Both the position numbers and the translations under genes were made by a program. DNA of 64,000 bases, taken from a bacterium (lineage in GTDB: Bacteria; Myxococcota_A; Bradymonadia; Bradymonadales; Bradymonadaceae). Position 1 is the first letter of the stretch. Each line of letters begins with the position of its first letter. The notes under the pieces were generated by a model that had not been told where the DNA came from, made no database searches, and was given only the letters and a program-made list of their open reading frames with translations. The stretch covers positions 1 through 64,000 of the forward strand of contig JAUIBR010000025.1 in NCBI GenBank assembly GCA_030427705.1. The letters run 5' to 3'. Shown here piece after piece: positions 34,139 to 43,250 of this stretch.

Positions 34139-35206
34139 CTATTTCGATAGGAAAAACAAGACCATAATGATCGCTGCGATGACGATCGCGCCGATTAGAA
34201 CTGGCGTTAGATTTGGTCTTGAGCCGTCTTTTGAAGGGACGGATTCGGCTTCTGAGTCTTCGTCCAAGAATTCGAGCTCGGCTTCGCTGTTCTCAAGCGC
34301 CGGTTGCGCGGCTCCGCTCTGGGCAATGACGCATGGTGCGAGGTCTTCGAGGACTTCAGTAATGGTCGCGTAGCGCTTCTCTTTGTCTTTCAGCGTCATC
34401 CTTTCGATGACGGCTTTCAGCTTAGGCTCCACGCCTGCGTCGTCTGGCAGCAGGATGGGCGTTGAGCTGATTTGCTCGTGGGCGGCTTTCAGGTCGTCCG
34501 TCGATTTGATCGCACGCTCACCACAGACCATTTCGTAGGCGACCAAACCGACGCTGTAGATATCACTACGTGGGTCGAGCTCCTCGCCGTAGATTTGCTC
34601 GGGGCTCATATAGCCCGGCGAGCCGATGACTCGGCCCTTGGCGGTCAAGGAGACCTGCATGGAATCGCTGCTCGCGTCGGAATCGTTGAACGCCTTAGCG
34701 ATACCGAAATCTAGGACTTTCACCTGGTTCGGGCGCCCAACGAGGTCGAACACCATGATATTTGCAGGTTTGATATCTCGGTGCAGAACACCGAGCTCAT
34801 GTGCTTCCTGCAGGCTAAACAGAATCTGTTGAATCATCCGCGCCGCGTCGTGGGGCTCCACGGTTTCGTAGAAGCGCAGGAAATCATGCATGCTGCGCCC
34901 CTCGATATACTCAGTGACCATGTAGAGCAGGCCAGATTCCGCCTGCCCGTAGTCGTAGACGGTGATCGAGTGTGGATCACGAAGTTGCGAGACGAGCTTT
35001 GCTTCTCGCTTAAAGCGCTTCGTCATCTCCTCAGCCTTTTGGGCCGTTCGATGCACGGGTTTGAGCATTTTGATCGCGACATCACGCGAGAGGTCTTCCT
35101 GCCGTGCGCGATAGACACGCGCCGCGCCGCCCTCGCCGATGACTTCATCGAGGATATATCGTTCCTCGAAGGTCTCCCCGACACTTGGAAATGGGTTCGT
35201 CGACAT
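34139..35206 (-). CDS. Ser/Thr protein kinase with C-terminal membrane anchor
   Basis: 355 residues. A Hanks-type kinase (about 16-275) shows 'IGEGGAARVYRA', 'VAIKML', 'HRDIKPANIMVF', 'LDFGIAKAF' and 'GYMSPEQIYG', all catalytic residues present. It is followed by an acidic linker ('AELEFLDEDSEAES') and one membrane segment at the very end ('VLIGAIVIAAIIMVLFFLSK'), with almost nothing outside. The kinase therefore faces the cytoplasm and lacks the usual external sensor domain. It is divergent from a five-TM membrane protein (67-bp spacer), which could be a partner. Substrates are unknown. Confidence 0.92.
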   Translation of the reverse strand: MSTNPFPSVGETFEERYILDEVIGEGGAARVYRARQEDLSRDVAIKMLKPVHRTAQKAEEMTKRFKREAKLVSQLRDPHSITVYDYGQAESGLLYMVTEYIEGRSMHDFLRFYETVEPHDAARMIQQILFSLQEAHELGVLHRDIKPANIMVFDLVGRPNQVKVLDFGIAKAFNDSDASSDSMQVSLTAKGRVIGSPGYMSPEQIYGEELDPRSDIYSVGLVAYEMVCGERAIKSTDDLKAAHEQISSTPILLPDDAGVEPKLKAVIERMTLKDKEKRYATITEVLEDLAPCVIAQSGAAQPALENSEAELEFLDEDSEAESVPSKDGSRPNLTPVLIGAIVIAAIIMVLFFLSK

Positions 35207-35273
35207 AGGCTCGATGCGCTAACGTAGGGGCGAAATCTCTATCACTAGCATTGACTCAGACGCAAGGATTGAA

Positions 35274-36227
35274 ATGGCCGAGGCGCCGCAAAGACCCCTT
35301 TGGAAGCGGCTCTTAAGGGTATTGGGGATCACCATTCTATCGGTGATGGCAACGGTTCCGGTCTGGATCATGATGATGCAGGCGGTCAAGCCGCCTTCCA
35401 ACTACTACCTGCACGACGACATGCACACCATTCGCGAGAATACCGCGTTCATGGCGATGGTGCTGATGCCGTTCGCGTTGGTATTTGCGCTGTTCTGGCT
35501 TCGCAGTCCACACAAGCGGGACTTTCATCCGCTGATCATTTTGGGGGCGCTGACGGCAGGTCTGTTGCTGCTGCTGGTAGACGGGTTCGTGGCTATTTTA
35601 GGCGACCTAGAGTGGTTCTACGTGTTGATTGTTCTCCCCGCCATCATCTTGGCGGTGTCGGAGATCAAGCTGCCTGTGCCCAAATCGGGCTATCATGGAG
35701 CCGTCGTCATCGGCATTCTCATCGCCCTCTTTGCCGTATTTTGGGTTGCGAGCCCAAGGCAGCAGAAATGGAGTATCGGGGCGTCTCTATCGGAGCGACA
35801 CGCTTGGGCCGAAGAAAACATGGGCATGCCGTACCTTGTTGCGATCGACCACATTAAGGGGCTCAAACCCGTTCAGGATGAATTTGGCGAGATACAGATG
35901 ATCGCACCAAAGAAAGAGGGATGGTTCCTCTTTTCGAACAATCCTGATGAGTGCAAAGCCGCAGTTGATGTGATGATCAACGGGTCAAAGAACCAGGGCC
36001 GCTGTCGCCTGTATGGGCATTACACCTGTGGAACCTGGCAGCCGATTCCGCAGGGAGCTCCGTTTGTCAGATGCCGAGTTGCGCCTGATGACAGGCTTAT
36101 CAGTATGGACCACGAAGGCGAGTTGATTAGCGAGAAAGATATACTGTTGTCAGATGATCTGGATCCGCCTCCAGCTGACGAACCAACTGCTGAAGCTGAA
36201 GCGCCAGATCTCGGAGTGGACCAGTGA
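35274..36227 (+). CDS. Polytopic membrane protein of unknown function
   Basis: 317 residues with five hydrophobic segments in the first ~165 residues ('VMATVPVWIMMMQAV', 'MAMVLMPFALVFALFWL', 'ILGALTAGLLLLLVDGFVA', 'VLIVLPAIILAV', 'VVIGILIALFAVFWVA'). A soluble domain with four cysteines follows ('NPDECKAAVD', 'QGRCRLYGHYTCG'), then an acidic Pro/Glu/Ala-rich tail. No family is recognised. The last 101 bases overlap the patatin-like gene on the other strand, and the low-complexity tail coincides with that overlap, so the C-terminus may have extended into the neighbour. It is divergent from the anchored kinase gene. Confidence 0.75.
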   Translation: MAEAPQRPLWKRLLRVLGITILSVMATVPVWIMMMQAVKPPSNYYLHDDMHTIRENTAFMAMVLMPFALVFALFWLRSPHKRDFHPLIILGALTAGLLLLLVDGFVAILGDLEWFYVLIVLPAIILAVSEIKLPVPKSGYHGAVVIGILIALFAVFWVASPRQQKWSIGASLSERHAWAEENMGMPYLVAIDHIKGLKPVQDEFGEIQMIAPKKEGWFLFSNNPDECKAAVDVMINGSKNQGRCRLYGHYTCGTWQPIPQGAPFVRCRVAPDDRLISMDHEGELISEKDILLSDDLDPPPADEPTAEAEAPDLGVDQ

Positions 36228-37653
36228 TATCTTCGAAATCGGGGTCGTCCGAGAACTCTTCGATATAACCCAGTAGGTTGAAGCAGGTGGTCGCCTGGCC
36301 ACACGCAATTGTGTTTCGAAGTTGTTCCTCATCCTGCACCCAGAGCGTCGTTCGCATTGCGTTTGCGCTGTCGACCGCACGCTGAAGCGCGGGCGAAATA
36401 GGCGGCGCGTTTTGGGTTTGAAGGTCGAAAATTTCATTCGTGATCAGGCGATACTCGGGCACCTGTGCTTCACGAAACGCCGCTTTGTATACGCCTTCGC
36501 GAACAATCTTCATGAAGATGTTTGCGGCCATCGCCACGGCCGAAGACGCACGTGAAGCGACAAACCGATAAAGCGTCCGTACACCCAATCGACGCAATCG
36601 AGACCAAACGCGGTCCGCATCAACGCCTTGCTCAAAGATAACGTTGCGGAGCCTTCGCCAGAGAAAAATCGGCGCGATCAGGGCGGCGGCCCACGGAATC
36701 GCCGCGATCGCAAACACCGTGCCTTGGATGTAGTGCTGAGCGCTAAAGGCGATCCAGCTCGAGATGAATGCCATCGAGAACGCGAGCGCAAAGAAGAAGC
36801 CGATGACCGTCAAGACCAAGATCAGTGCCCATGGATTTGCCGGAGGCGCCCACCTGTCCTGCTGAAACAAAGGTCGTTGCCATTGAAACGTATCCGAAAT
36901 CAGGATCAAATCGGCTGGTTCTGCAGACCGACGGTTCACCAAGAGCAAGCTTGAGACGCCCTGATTGTCGTAGATTCCGCCATCCATCAGGGCGAGTGGT
37001 TGCCATTCTTTCAGTGGATCCGGCATTCCGTCGTCGCCCCACTCGAAGTCATGCGGAAACGTCAGCGGCTCAAAGGCGCCAGGAAAACAAGACGATGCTG
37101 CCACCGCATCCGCAACCATGACCTGGCCCGAGATGTCAGGGCGGTCGACCTTTAACTTGCCGTTACCAAACGCGGCGAGCGAACTAGGTGACCGAATGAA
37201 ACGGAACGAGTTTCCGCCGTAGAACTCAGTCGCGTTAATCGCGATTTCATCGAAGTGAGTATCCAGCGCGTCGATATCCGAGAACCGAAGACGGCCGCAA
37301 AGGGCCTCGTCTTTGTAGACATCGGCGGCCGCTGCAATCAGCGAATGCTCTTGGTCGCTGACCTTATCCAATGCCCGTTCAATGACGTTCTGAGATTTGA
37401 GTTGTTCGAAGGCTTCCGCGAAAAACGCCTGGAAGTCGCGCTTCTCGGATTGGTTGCGAAGGTACATGCCAAGCAGGATCGAGCCCCCGGACACAGACGA
37501 TACCGCCCGGACGGACTCGCGAAGACCCAACGTGTCGAGCACGGAAAAGACGCCCAGGTGGAACGATGCAGCTCTGAATCCGCCACCGCTGAGTGCCAGT
37601 TGGATGTTGCGAGGAACATCTAATTCGATTGGGGTCCCCACGTCCTCGTTCAT
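36127..37653 (-). CDS. Patatin-like phospholipase with membrane segments
   Basis: 508 residues. The patatin fold is shown by the oxyanion motif 'LALSGGGFRAASFHLGV', the nucleophile region 'VSSVSGGSILLG' (Ser dyad residue) and the Asp of 'ALMDGGIYDNQG'. Between or after these, two to three hydrophobic segments occur ('WALILVLTVIGFFFALAF', 'GTVFAIAAIPWAAALIAP'), so it is membrane-bound. The family cleaves acyl chains from lipids; members in bacteria act as phospholipases or in lipid turnover. The start overlaps the stop of the upstream SDR gene (37650-37653), so the two are co-translated. The 3' end overlaps the convergent membrane-protein gene by 101 bases. Confidence 0.9.
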   Translation of the reverse strand: MNEDVGTPIELDVPRNIQLALSGGGFRAASFHLGVFSVLDTLGLRESVRAVSSVSGGSILLGMYLRNQSEKRDFQAFFAEAFEQLKSQNVIERALDKVSDQEHSLIAAAADVYKDEALCGRLRFSDIDALDTHFDEIAINATEFYGGNSFRFIRSPSSLAAFGNGKLKVDRPDISGQVMVADAVAASSCFPGAFEPLTFPHDFEWGDDGMPDPLKEWQPLALMDGGIYDNQGVSSLLLVNRRSAEPADLILISDTFQWQRPLFQQDRWAPPANPWALILVLTVIGFFFALAFSMAFISSWIAFSAQHYIQGTVFAIAAIPWAAALIAPIFLWRRLRNVIFEQGVDADRVWSRLRRLGVRTLYRFVASRASSAVAMAANIFMKIVREGVYKAAFREAQVPEYRLITNEIFDLQTQNAPPISPALQRAVDSANAMRTTLWVQDEEQLRNTIACGQATTCFNLLGYIEEFSDDPDFEDITGPLRDLALQLQQLVRQLEADPDHLTTVYLSR

Positions 37654-38477
37654 TTATAGGTCTTCTTCGCTTCGCGTTGGACGATCTTCTTGTACGCGAC
37701 AGGCAACAGGCGTTGACCGATGTCGATGAGTCTAGCGTCCGGACCAATCAACAAGCGCTCTTTGCCCTTTTGGATTGCGTCTGCGATTTGACGCCCCGCA
37801 TCTTCGGCATGGGTGATGGCCATCTTCTTATCGAAGGTTTCCTTGATGTCGTATTTCTCTTCGAACGGAATATCGCGAACGCGACCACCACGAACGATGT
37901 TGGTCTTGATTCCACCTGGATGAACGGAGGTTACGCCGACCGGCGAATCCGTCATGTTGAGCTCCATCGTCAGCGATTCGGTGAATCCACGGACGGCGAA
38001 TTTCGACGCGTTGTAGGCGCTCTGTGTCGGAATGCCGACAATGCCAAACACGCTGGAGATGTTGACGATATGACCCCAGTCATTCTGTTGAAGAATAGGA
38101 AGGAACGTCATGGTGCCATAGACGACTCCCCAGAAGTTGATATCCATCAACCATTCGAAATCCTCGTAGGTCATGTCTTCGACGAACACCCGCAGACTGA
38201 CGCCAGCGTTATTGACAATGACATGGGCGGTACCGAACTCCTCCACGACATTTGCCGCGTGTTGTTCGAACGCGGCTCGGACAGAAACGTCGAACGACTC
38301 CGCAAAGACACCGACGCCAGTCTTTTCGACCATGGCTTTCGTCTCAGCTAAGCCCTCTTCGTTGACATCCGAAATCGCGACGTTAGCGCCTCGATAGGCG
38401 ACTTCCTGAGCTAGGGCGCGCCCAATCCCAGATCCTGCGCCCGTGATGACTACGACTCTATCTCTCAAACTTTCCAT
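37650..38477 (-). CDS. Short-chain dehydrogenase/reductase
   Basis: 275 residues with classical SDR motifs: cofactor loop 'ITGAGSGIGRAL', 'NNAGVSL', catalytic Ser in 'NISSVFGIVG' and 'YNASKFAVRG' (Y-x-x-x-K), and 'VHPGGIKTN' after it. The acidic residue after the second strand ('ISDVNEEGL') suggests NAD(H) preference; this is inference. The C-terminal part ('LIGPDARLIDIGQRLLP') resembles lipid- or steroid-type SDRs of Actinobacteria and Myxococcota. It is the first gene of a two-gene transcript with a patatin-like phospholipase, which suggests lipid or fatty-acid-derived substrates. No signal peptide. Confidence 0.93.
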   Translation of the reverse strand: MESLRDRVVVITGAGSGIGRALAQEVAYRGANVAISDVNEEGLAETKAMVEKTGVGVFAESFDVSVRAAFEQHAANVVEEFGTAHVIVNNAGVSLRVFVEDMTYEDFEWLMDINFWGVVYGTMTFLPILQQNDWGHIVNISSVFGIVGIPTQSAYNASKFAVRGFTESLTMELNMTDSPVGVTSVHPGGIKTNIVRGGRVRDIPFEEKYDIKETFDKKMAITHAEDAGRQIADAIQKGKERLLIGPDARLIDIGQRLLPVAYKKIVQREAKKTYK

Positions 38478-38576
38478 GGTTCCTCCAAGTGGCAGAAATA
38501 TGGGGGAAACAGGTCGAGGTTTGAAGACAGAATTGATAAAACTCGGGTCAAATAGAGAAACTTATGGAGTAATCCC

Positions 38577-39665
38577 ATGAACCGTTTTGTCGCGGCAGCA
38601 TTTTTAGGAGGGCTGGGGCTCGGCTTGATCGTCGGTCTGTTTTGGCCTCAGGGCGGCCCACCCGCAGAGCAACCTGTGACCGAGGTCCCGGCACTATCAG
38701 CACACGGAAGCCCGGTAGTGCCTGCAAAACCGCAGATTCCTGCTCCGGAACCCGAGATGACCAGCGAACAATGCAAGAACACGCTGGCGCTCCTGCGCGC
38801 GGCGTATGACGACGCTGTCGACGAAGACAAACAGGATGAAGAACTCATCAAGTTCCTTGGTGACCTGGTCGAGAAGGCCGGCGCAAGCTCACCTGATGGG
38901 ACCCAGATGGAGTTCCCGGAAGGGCTTAGCGACACGTTTCGAGCCGAGCAGTTCAATGCACATTTGGATGAGTTGAAGAAGCAATGTCCCAAACAGTTCC
39001 CAGATTCCGCGACGGCGGATTGCGCCGAGTTTCCCTGCGTAATTCGACTGACCGCCGATGAATCTAGCGGTTCGTGGAACAGCAAAGAATGCCCGCAATT
39101 CAACGACATTTTCGGGGGCGGCACGTCGATCTACGGCCATGGTCACAAGGGTACAAACGGCGAGAACCTGCACACGATGCAGATTTTCCCCGTGCCTAAC
39201 GACCAGCAAACTCGGGACTTCATGAAGGAGTACGAGGGCAATCTGCGAAAGCGACAGGATGTCCGCTTCAATGAGTTCTTGTCCAACACGGCCGAGGAAC
39301 GCTACGGCTCGCAATGTGACGCCAACGACCGTGAAGCCTGTGAGGCGTTGGCGAACGCGCTTAAGCGTGACGAAGATCGACGACTGCCGGCGCTGCAAAA
39401 GGCATGTGACTTGGGTAGCGGGTCGTCATGCAACAACCTCGCGTGGTCTCGCTGTCATGACCAGGGCATCTGCGACGAGCAAGCGCTCGCTGCTGCTCGG
39501 AAGGCTACAGAAAGCAAACCCGAAGACGGCAAGGGCGCGTGGGACACGCTCGCCTACACGCTATGCCAGATGGGCAAGATTGCAGAGTCCAATGCTGCTT
39601 ATAGGTCGTCGTGTGAGGCGGGTTATCAGAAGAACTGTGGGAAGACCTGCGAACCGAAGCGCTAG
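38577..39665 (+). CDS. Membrane-anchored periplasmic protein with Sel1-like C-terminus
   Basis: 362 residues. An N-terminal anchor or signal ('VAAAFLGGLGLGLIVGLFW') is followed by a Pro-rich stretch (to about 60), an acidic middle domain with two cysteines, and a C-terminal run of Cys-containing helical repeats ('DREACEALANALKRDE', 'ACDLGSGSSCNNLAWSRC', 'SCEAGYQKNCGKTC'). The repeats look like Sel1/TPR repeats with paired cysteines, as in exported Sel1 proteins where disulfides brace the helices. This is a protein-binding architecture; no enzyme motif is seen. The TAG stop shares CTAG with the opposing vWA gene. GGAG upstream supports the start. Confidence 0.75.
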   Translation: MNRFVAAAFLGGLGLGLIVGLFWPQGGPPAEQPVTEVPALSAHGSPVVPAKPQIPAPEPEMTSEQCKNTLALLRAAYDDAVDEDKQDEELIKFLGDLVEKAGASSPDGTQMEFPEGLSDTFRAEQFNAHLDELKKQCPKQFPDSATADCAEFPCVIRLTADESSGSWNSKECPQFNDIFGGGTSIYGHGHKGTNGENLHTMQIFPVPNDQQTRDFMKEYEGNLRKRQDVRFNEFLSNTAEERYGSQCDANDREACEALANALKRDEDRRLPALQKACDLGSGSSCNNLAWSRCHDQGICDEQALAAARKATESKPEDGKGAWDTLAYTLCQMGKIAESNAAYRSSCEAGYQKNCGKTCEPKR

Positions 39666-41002
39666 AGCACGACGCAACGACCGTTCCCGCAGACGCCAAC
39701 ACAGCAATCGGCGTTGGTGTCACAGCTTGCGCCGGTCGGATTGCACTGTCCGCAGCCGAGCTCGATGTTGAGGCCTTCGTCGCCAGGTTGGATGTCCTGA
39801 AGTGCGTCACAGGCCGAACCGTTGATGGTGACTGTATTGGTTGTTTCGTCATAGGAGAAGCCGTTCTGAGGCTCTTCATCAATCCATTCGCCATCCACAG
39901 AAACCCAGATTTTCCGCGCATCTTCGGGTTCCATAGCCAGTTCGAACGAGCACGAAACCGTCTGCTGCTTCACGTCACGGATAACGTTGAAAAGTTCCTG
40001 CGCGTTGGTTGCCTCAAAATATCGAGGCGTGCCCATGGCGCCAGCGTCGGTGCCGGCCGCCGCAGCGATTTCGTCGAGTTTATCCAGGCTCGCTTGCTGA
40101 CTGATATTGAAGCCCACGACATAGGTCGGCACGCCAAGTGCCGCAAGTTGTCCCGCCGCATCCACGGCAGGTCCCTGCGCTGAGCAGCCGCATGCACCAC
40201 CGTCCGTGACCAAGACAACGGCTTTGGGTCGGTTGGCGTCCTGTGGGTCATTGGGGTCCGAATAAAGTTGGTTGTTGAGGATGTCCATCATCGCTGCCCC
40301 GGTCTCGGTGCAGTGACGGCCGCCTTCTTCAATGTCCAGGCCGCTCAGCCCAAGCGCATTGCCATGGGGGCATGTTGCGTTGGTGTAGTTGACGCCATAC
40401 GAGTCTTTGATCTCTTGAATCGTGTACTCACCCATCGGCAAGAGCGTCTTGTTAAGCGTATCGCAAGCGGCATTTTCGTTGGCGCATGGGAACGTCGAGA
40501 GGCCAAATCGGATTTCGTTTCCAATATTGTCCGCCATCTGGTCGAGGCCAGCCTTCGCCCGGGTCATCCGGTCCGTGTTGCCGCCGTCGGTCGCACGCAT
40601 GCTGGTGGAACGGTCGATGACGACGAAAATGTTTGGCTTGAGCTCTTCGAACTCTTGTTTGATCTGCCCGCACACGTTGTTCGCTGGGCGTGTCTGGCAT
40701 GCGTCGCCAACGCCATCGCCGTCGGAGTCGGTTTGGTCACCATTGATGTCATCGGGGCAGTTGTCGCAAGCATCAACGACACCATCGGTATCGGTGTCAG
40801 GTCCCATCGAGCAATCCACGTTGTTAGCGTTGTTGCCGTTGTTGGCATTGTTGCCATTGTTCGCGTTATTGGCGTTGTTGGCGTTGTTGCCGTTGTTCGA
40901 CCGGTCTGTCGACTTGTTTGTTGAGTCCGAGCAGCCCAACGAGAGCGCCGCGATCAATGCGGCGAGCTTCAACATTTTCTGGAATTTCAAAAATCTCATC
41001 AT
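39662..41002 (-). CDS. vWA lipoprotein with thrombospondin-type repeat and Asn-rich linker
   Basis: 446 residues from ATG 41002 (the frame to 41038 would place the signal peptide too far in). The signal peptide ends in 'AALSLGC'. A linker of NNx triplets is followed by a calcium-binding thrombospondin type 3-like repeat ('DTDTDGVVDACDNCPDD', 'DSDGDGVGDAC'). A vWA domain has the metal site 'VVIDRSTSMRAT' and 'VVLVTDGGACGC'. A Cys-rich tail closes it ('CDTNADCCVGVCGNGRC'), close in style to that of the gene at 32498. It is probably a calcium- and metal-dependent surface protein. The function of this class in Myxococcota is not known. Confidence 0.9.
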   Translation of the reverse strand: MMRFLKFQKMLKLAALIAALSLGCSDSTNKSTDRSNNGNNANNANNANNGNNANNGNNANNVDCSMGPDTDTDGVVDACDNCPDDINGDQTDSDGDGVGDACQTRPANNVCGQIKQEFEELKPNIFVVIDRSTSMRATDGGNTDRMTRAKAGLDQMADNIGNEIRFGLSTFPCANENAACDTLNKTLLPMGEYTIQEIKDSYGVNYTNATCPHGNALGLSGLDIEEGGRHCTETGAAMMDILNNQLYSDPNDPQDANRPKAVVLVTDGGACGCSAQGPAVDAAGQLAALGVPTYVVGFNISQQASLDKLDEIAAAAGTDAGAMGTPRYFEATNAQELFNVIRDVKQQTVSCSFELAMEPEDARKIWVSVDGEWIDEEPQNGFSYDETTNTVTINGSACDALQDIQPGDEGLNIELGCGQCNPTGASCDTNADCCVGVCGNGRCVVL

Positions 41003-41114
41003 CACACCTTCGGGATGGCAGATGCTCCAGAGGAACAAGAATCGTGCCGGAGTTCAATACCCTCAGATCTTACCAGTTTTCGCGCCAATATGGCACGATT
41101 TTGGGTCACGACAC

Positions 41115-41627
41115 CTAGTCTTTTAGCCACATCAGCTCCGCGAACACGGCCTCCGCCTCCGAGCGGTGCGGTGCCGGGGAATCGGTGCGGACTTCAATCG
41201 TTGAAAGCCAGTTTTGGTAGTCTTCCGGCAGGTCATGTTGTCGTGCGCCAAGTGCGACTAGCTTGTGGTACCAATCGAATGGTGTCAGTCCCTCTTCGAC
41301 CCAGTCGTCCTGGGCCACGTAGGTGAAGGCGGACTGAATCTGACTGCCGTAACGAACAGCGATTTCCCGGATTTCGTACCCTACGCCAAGACCCTCGATG
41401 CGGTCGAGAATACCCCGTTCGTCCGCGGAAATTGTGAACAAAACACCATGGCACTCACCGTCCGCCTGTACGATTGTGCATTTGGCCGAGCCATCGTTCC
41501 CTCGCTTTTGGAAGGTCATCGTCCAACCTTCGAGCACCGCATGGCCCAATGCCAACGTCGATGGAACGCGGCGGCGGAGTCGCTCGGTCAGCATGTTCGA
41601 GCCGTATGCGAAGTACGTGAGCGTCAT
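41115..41627 (-). CDS. Gamma-glutamylcyclotransferase-like protein
   Basis: 170 residues from ATG 41627. The start 'MTLTYFAYGSNM' is the substrate-binding YGSNM motif of the GGCT/AIG2-like fold, and the later 'EGWTMTFQKRG' and 'VLFTISADERGILDRIEG' stretches fit the family, with the catalytic Glu in the latter. Such enzymes turn gamma-glutamyl peptides into 5-oxoproline, but many homologues have other or unknown substrates. The start overlaps the stop of the RNB nuclease gene (ATGA, 41624-41627), so the two are translated together. The longer frame to 41684 runs into the nuclease gene and is rejected. Confidence 0.85.
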   Translation of the reverse strand: MTLTYFAYGSNMLTERLRRRVPSTLALGHAVLEGWTMTFQKRGNDGSAKCTIVQADGECHGVLFTISADERGILDRIEGLGVGYEIREIAVRYGSQIQSAFTYVAQDDWVEEGLTPFDWYHKLVALGARQHDLPEDYQNWLSTIEVRTDSPAPHRSEAEAVFAELMWLKD

Positions 41628-43195
41628 GGCTGAGGCTTCAACGTCTCGAGCCCAAAAATGGCGCGTTTGCGACCCTTGTCCCATTCCAGTGCGATCACGT
41701 TAACCGCATCCCCGATGCGGAAATCTGGGCCGTTCTCCGCGGTGAATTCCGCGCCGCTAACCTCATAAGTCGTCGAGTGTCGTTGCCCCAAATCGTCCGC
41801 GTAGACCTTGATCTCCAGCGGCATCGCGTCGAGCACCACGTACATTCGAGATTTCTGAATCCCCACGATCGTGGCCGGCCAACGCGGGCGCTCGTGGGCG
41901 GGTAGGGCGAGCGCGTCGACGGCCAGCTGCCGAATGACCTCGAGAGCAACCTCCTTGTTGAGTTGCTTCTGCAGCGAACGCGAGCGATTCCCAGATTTGA
42001 TAACTTCCTGCTGCAGCGCTTGGTCCTCGGCTTTTGGCAAAGACTCAAGTACCGCGATCGACTCCAGAAGCTCCTTGTGGGTGAAAATCCCTACAACCTC
42101 GCGCATGGGTGACGAGAAACGTGCGTAGGACTCCACGGCGAGGGCGTAGTGGGGCGACGCTTGGTCCGAATACATCGAAGCCGTGTTCGAGCGCTGAATC
42201 TGCCGTTCGATGGCCTGTCGGACGCGCCGAAATGCGTCATCTTCGGGAAGGCCAGCGACGTAGTCAGAAAGCTGCTGTTCCCCATCCCACATCAGGCTTT
42301 CCGGGAGGTTATGGGCCCTAACAATATCACGAATCGTCGCGCGCATTTGGCGGACGCGCGCTTCGGGCGGAGCATCGTGTACACGAAACACCGACTGAAG
42401 TTCGTCTGCCAGGAAGTAGCCCGTCTCGCGCAGGATGCGCGCTCCTTCGGTGTTGCAAAGCAGGCTCAGCTGTTCGTTATACCGCTCGACATCATAGCGG
42501 TCGCGCAACGTCACCCTGAAATCACCGCCGGGGGTGGTATAGATTTGTGCTTCCGCACGATCGAATTGCACCACGTTTCGACGCAATGCCTGCGCGATCA
42601 ACAATTCCCCCACTTCTTGTAGGTATTTTAGGGATTCATGATATTCCTCAGTGGTTTGCGAGTTCCTATGAGGAGATTTCAACCATCTCTCGACGCCGCC
42701 GTAGCTGAGTTTTGCGCGGCTTTGGATGCGACCTGGGAAGACGCTGGTCGATTGGGTTTGGCCGGTGTTGTCGAGGTCTATTTTGAAGACGAGTGCTCGA
42801 CGGTCGACATTGGGGTTTAGGGAAACCAGACCCTCGGACAACTCCCGTGGCAGCATTGGAGCGGCTCGGTCAGCGACGTAGAAGCTCGCGCCACGCTCAA
42901 GCGCCCGTTGGAACAACGGGGTGCCAGGCCGGATATAGTAGGCTGCGTCGGCTAGCGCGTAGTAGACCGCATAGCCAGTGTCGGAACGCGCGATGAATAG
43001 GGCTTGATCGAGGTCTCGGGAATGTTCGTTGTCGATCGTGACAAACGGGAGCCCAGTTAGGTCTTCGAGGCGGTCATCATCAATCCCCGGGTTGTCCAAC
43101 AACCCTTTGGTTTGCGCCTTCGCAGCCTCAGACAGCCCGTTATCGAGGCCATGGCGTTCGAAGATCGTTTCGACGATGGCGAGTGAATCACGCAT
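41624..43195 (-). CDS. RNB-domain (RNase II/R-family) ribonuclease
   Basis: 523 residues from ATG 43195. An RNB catalytic domain is shown by 'FVTIDNEHSRDLDQALFI', 'AYYIRPGTPLFQRALERG' and 'YALAVESYARFSSPMREV', followed by a C-terminal S1-like barrel. The metal site reads D....-D-L-D-Q where RNase II has D....-D-I-D-D, so the fourth Asp is Gln; I know this DLDQ form from other bacterial RNB proteins, so it is probably a subfamily trait, and activity is likely. The start codon directly follows a T6 intrinsic terminator and has no ribosome site; a GTG at 43222 inside the hairpin is an alternative. A 26-bp palindromic element (42649-42674) encodes PHRNSQTT in a variable loop. Confidence 0.88.
   Translation of the reverse strand: MRDSLAIVETIFERHGLDNGLSEAAKAQTKGLLDNPGIDDDRLEDLTGLPFVTIDNEHSRDLDQALFIARSDTGYAVYYALADAAYYIRPGTPLFQRALERGASFYVADRAAPMLPRELSEGLVSLNPNVDRRALVFKIDLDNTGQTQSTSVFPGRIQSRAKLSYGGVERWLKSPHRNSQTTEEYHESLKYLQEVGELLIAQALRRNVVQFDRAEAQIYTTPGGDFRVTLRDRYDVERYNEQLSLLCNTEGARILRETGYFLADELQSVFRVHDAPPEARVRQMRATIRDIVRAHNLPESLMWDGEQQLSDYVAGLPEDDAFRRVRQAIERQIQRSNTASMYSDQASPHYALAVESYARFSSPMREVVGIFTHKELLESIAVLESLPKAEDQALQQEVIKSGNRSRSLQKQLNKEVALEVIRQLAVDALALPAHERPRWPATIVGIQKSRMYVVLDAMPLEIKVYADDLGQRHSTTYEVSGAEFTAENGPDFRIGDAVNVIALEWDKGRKRAIFGLETLKPQP
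42649..42674 (-). repeat. 26-bp palindromic element inside the RNB gene
   Basis: CAGTGGTTTGCGAGTTCCTA + TGAGGA on the plus strand, identical to 51437-51462. It lies in frame and encodes PHRNSQTT on the minus strand in a variable loop of the nuclease. Confidence 0.85.
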
Positions 43196-43228
43196 AAAAA
43201 AGGCCCGTGTTGCAGTGAACACGAGCCT
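43196..43228 (-). terminator. Intrinsic terminator abutting the RNB start codon
   Basis: On the minus strand AGGCTCGTGTT-CACTGC-AACACGGGCCT forms an 11-bp stem (one G-U pair) followed by TTTTTT and then immediately ATG of the RNB gene. It lies 22 bases after the stop of the lipoprotein at 43251. Confidence 0.85.
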
Positions 43229-43250
43229 ATCACTTCCGTTGAGTAGGTGA

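Noticed and set aside
40422-41126. Plus-strand frame with hydrophobic LLALLPLLALL stretch
   Set aside because: The leucines are the antisense reading of the Asn codons in the vWA lipoprotein linker; not a membrane protein.
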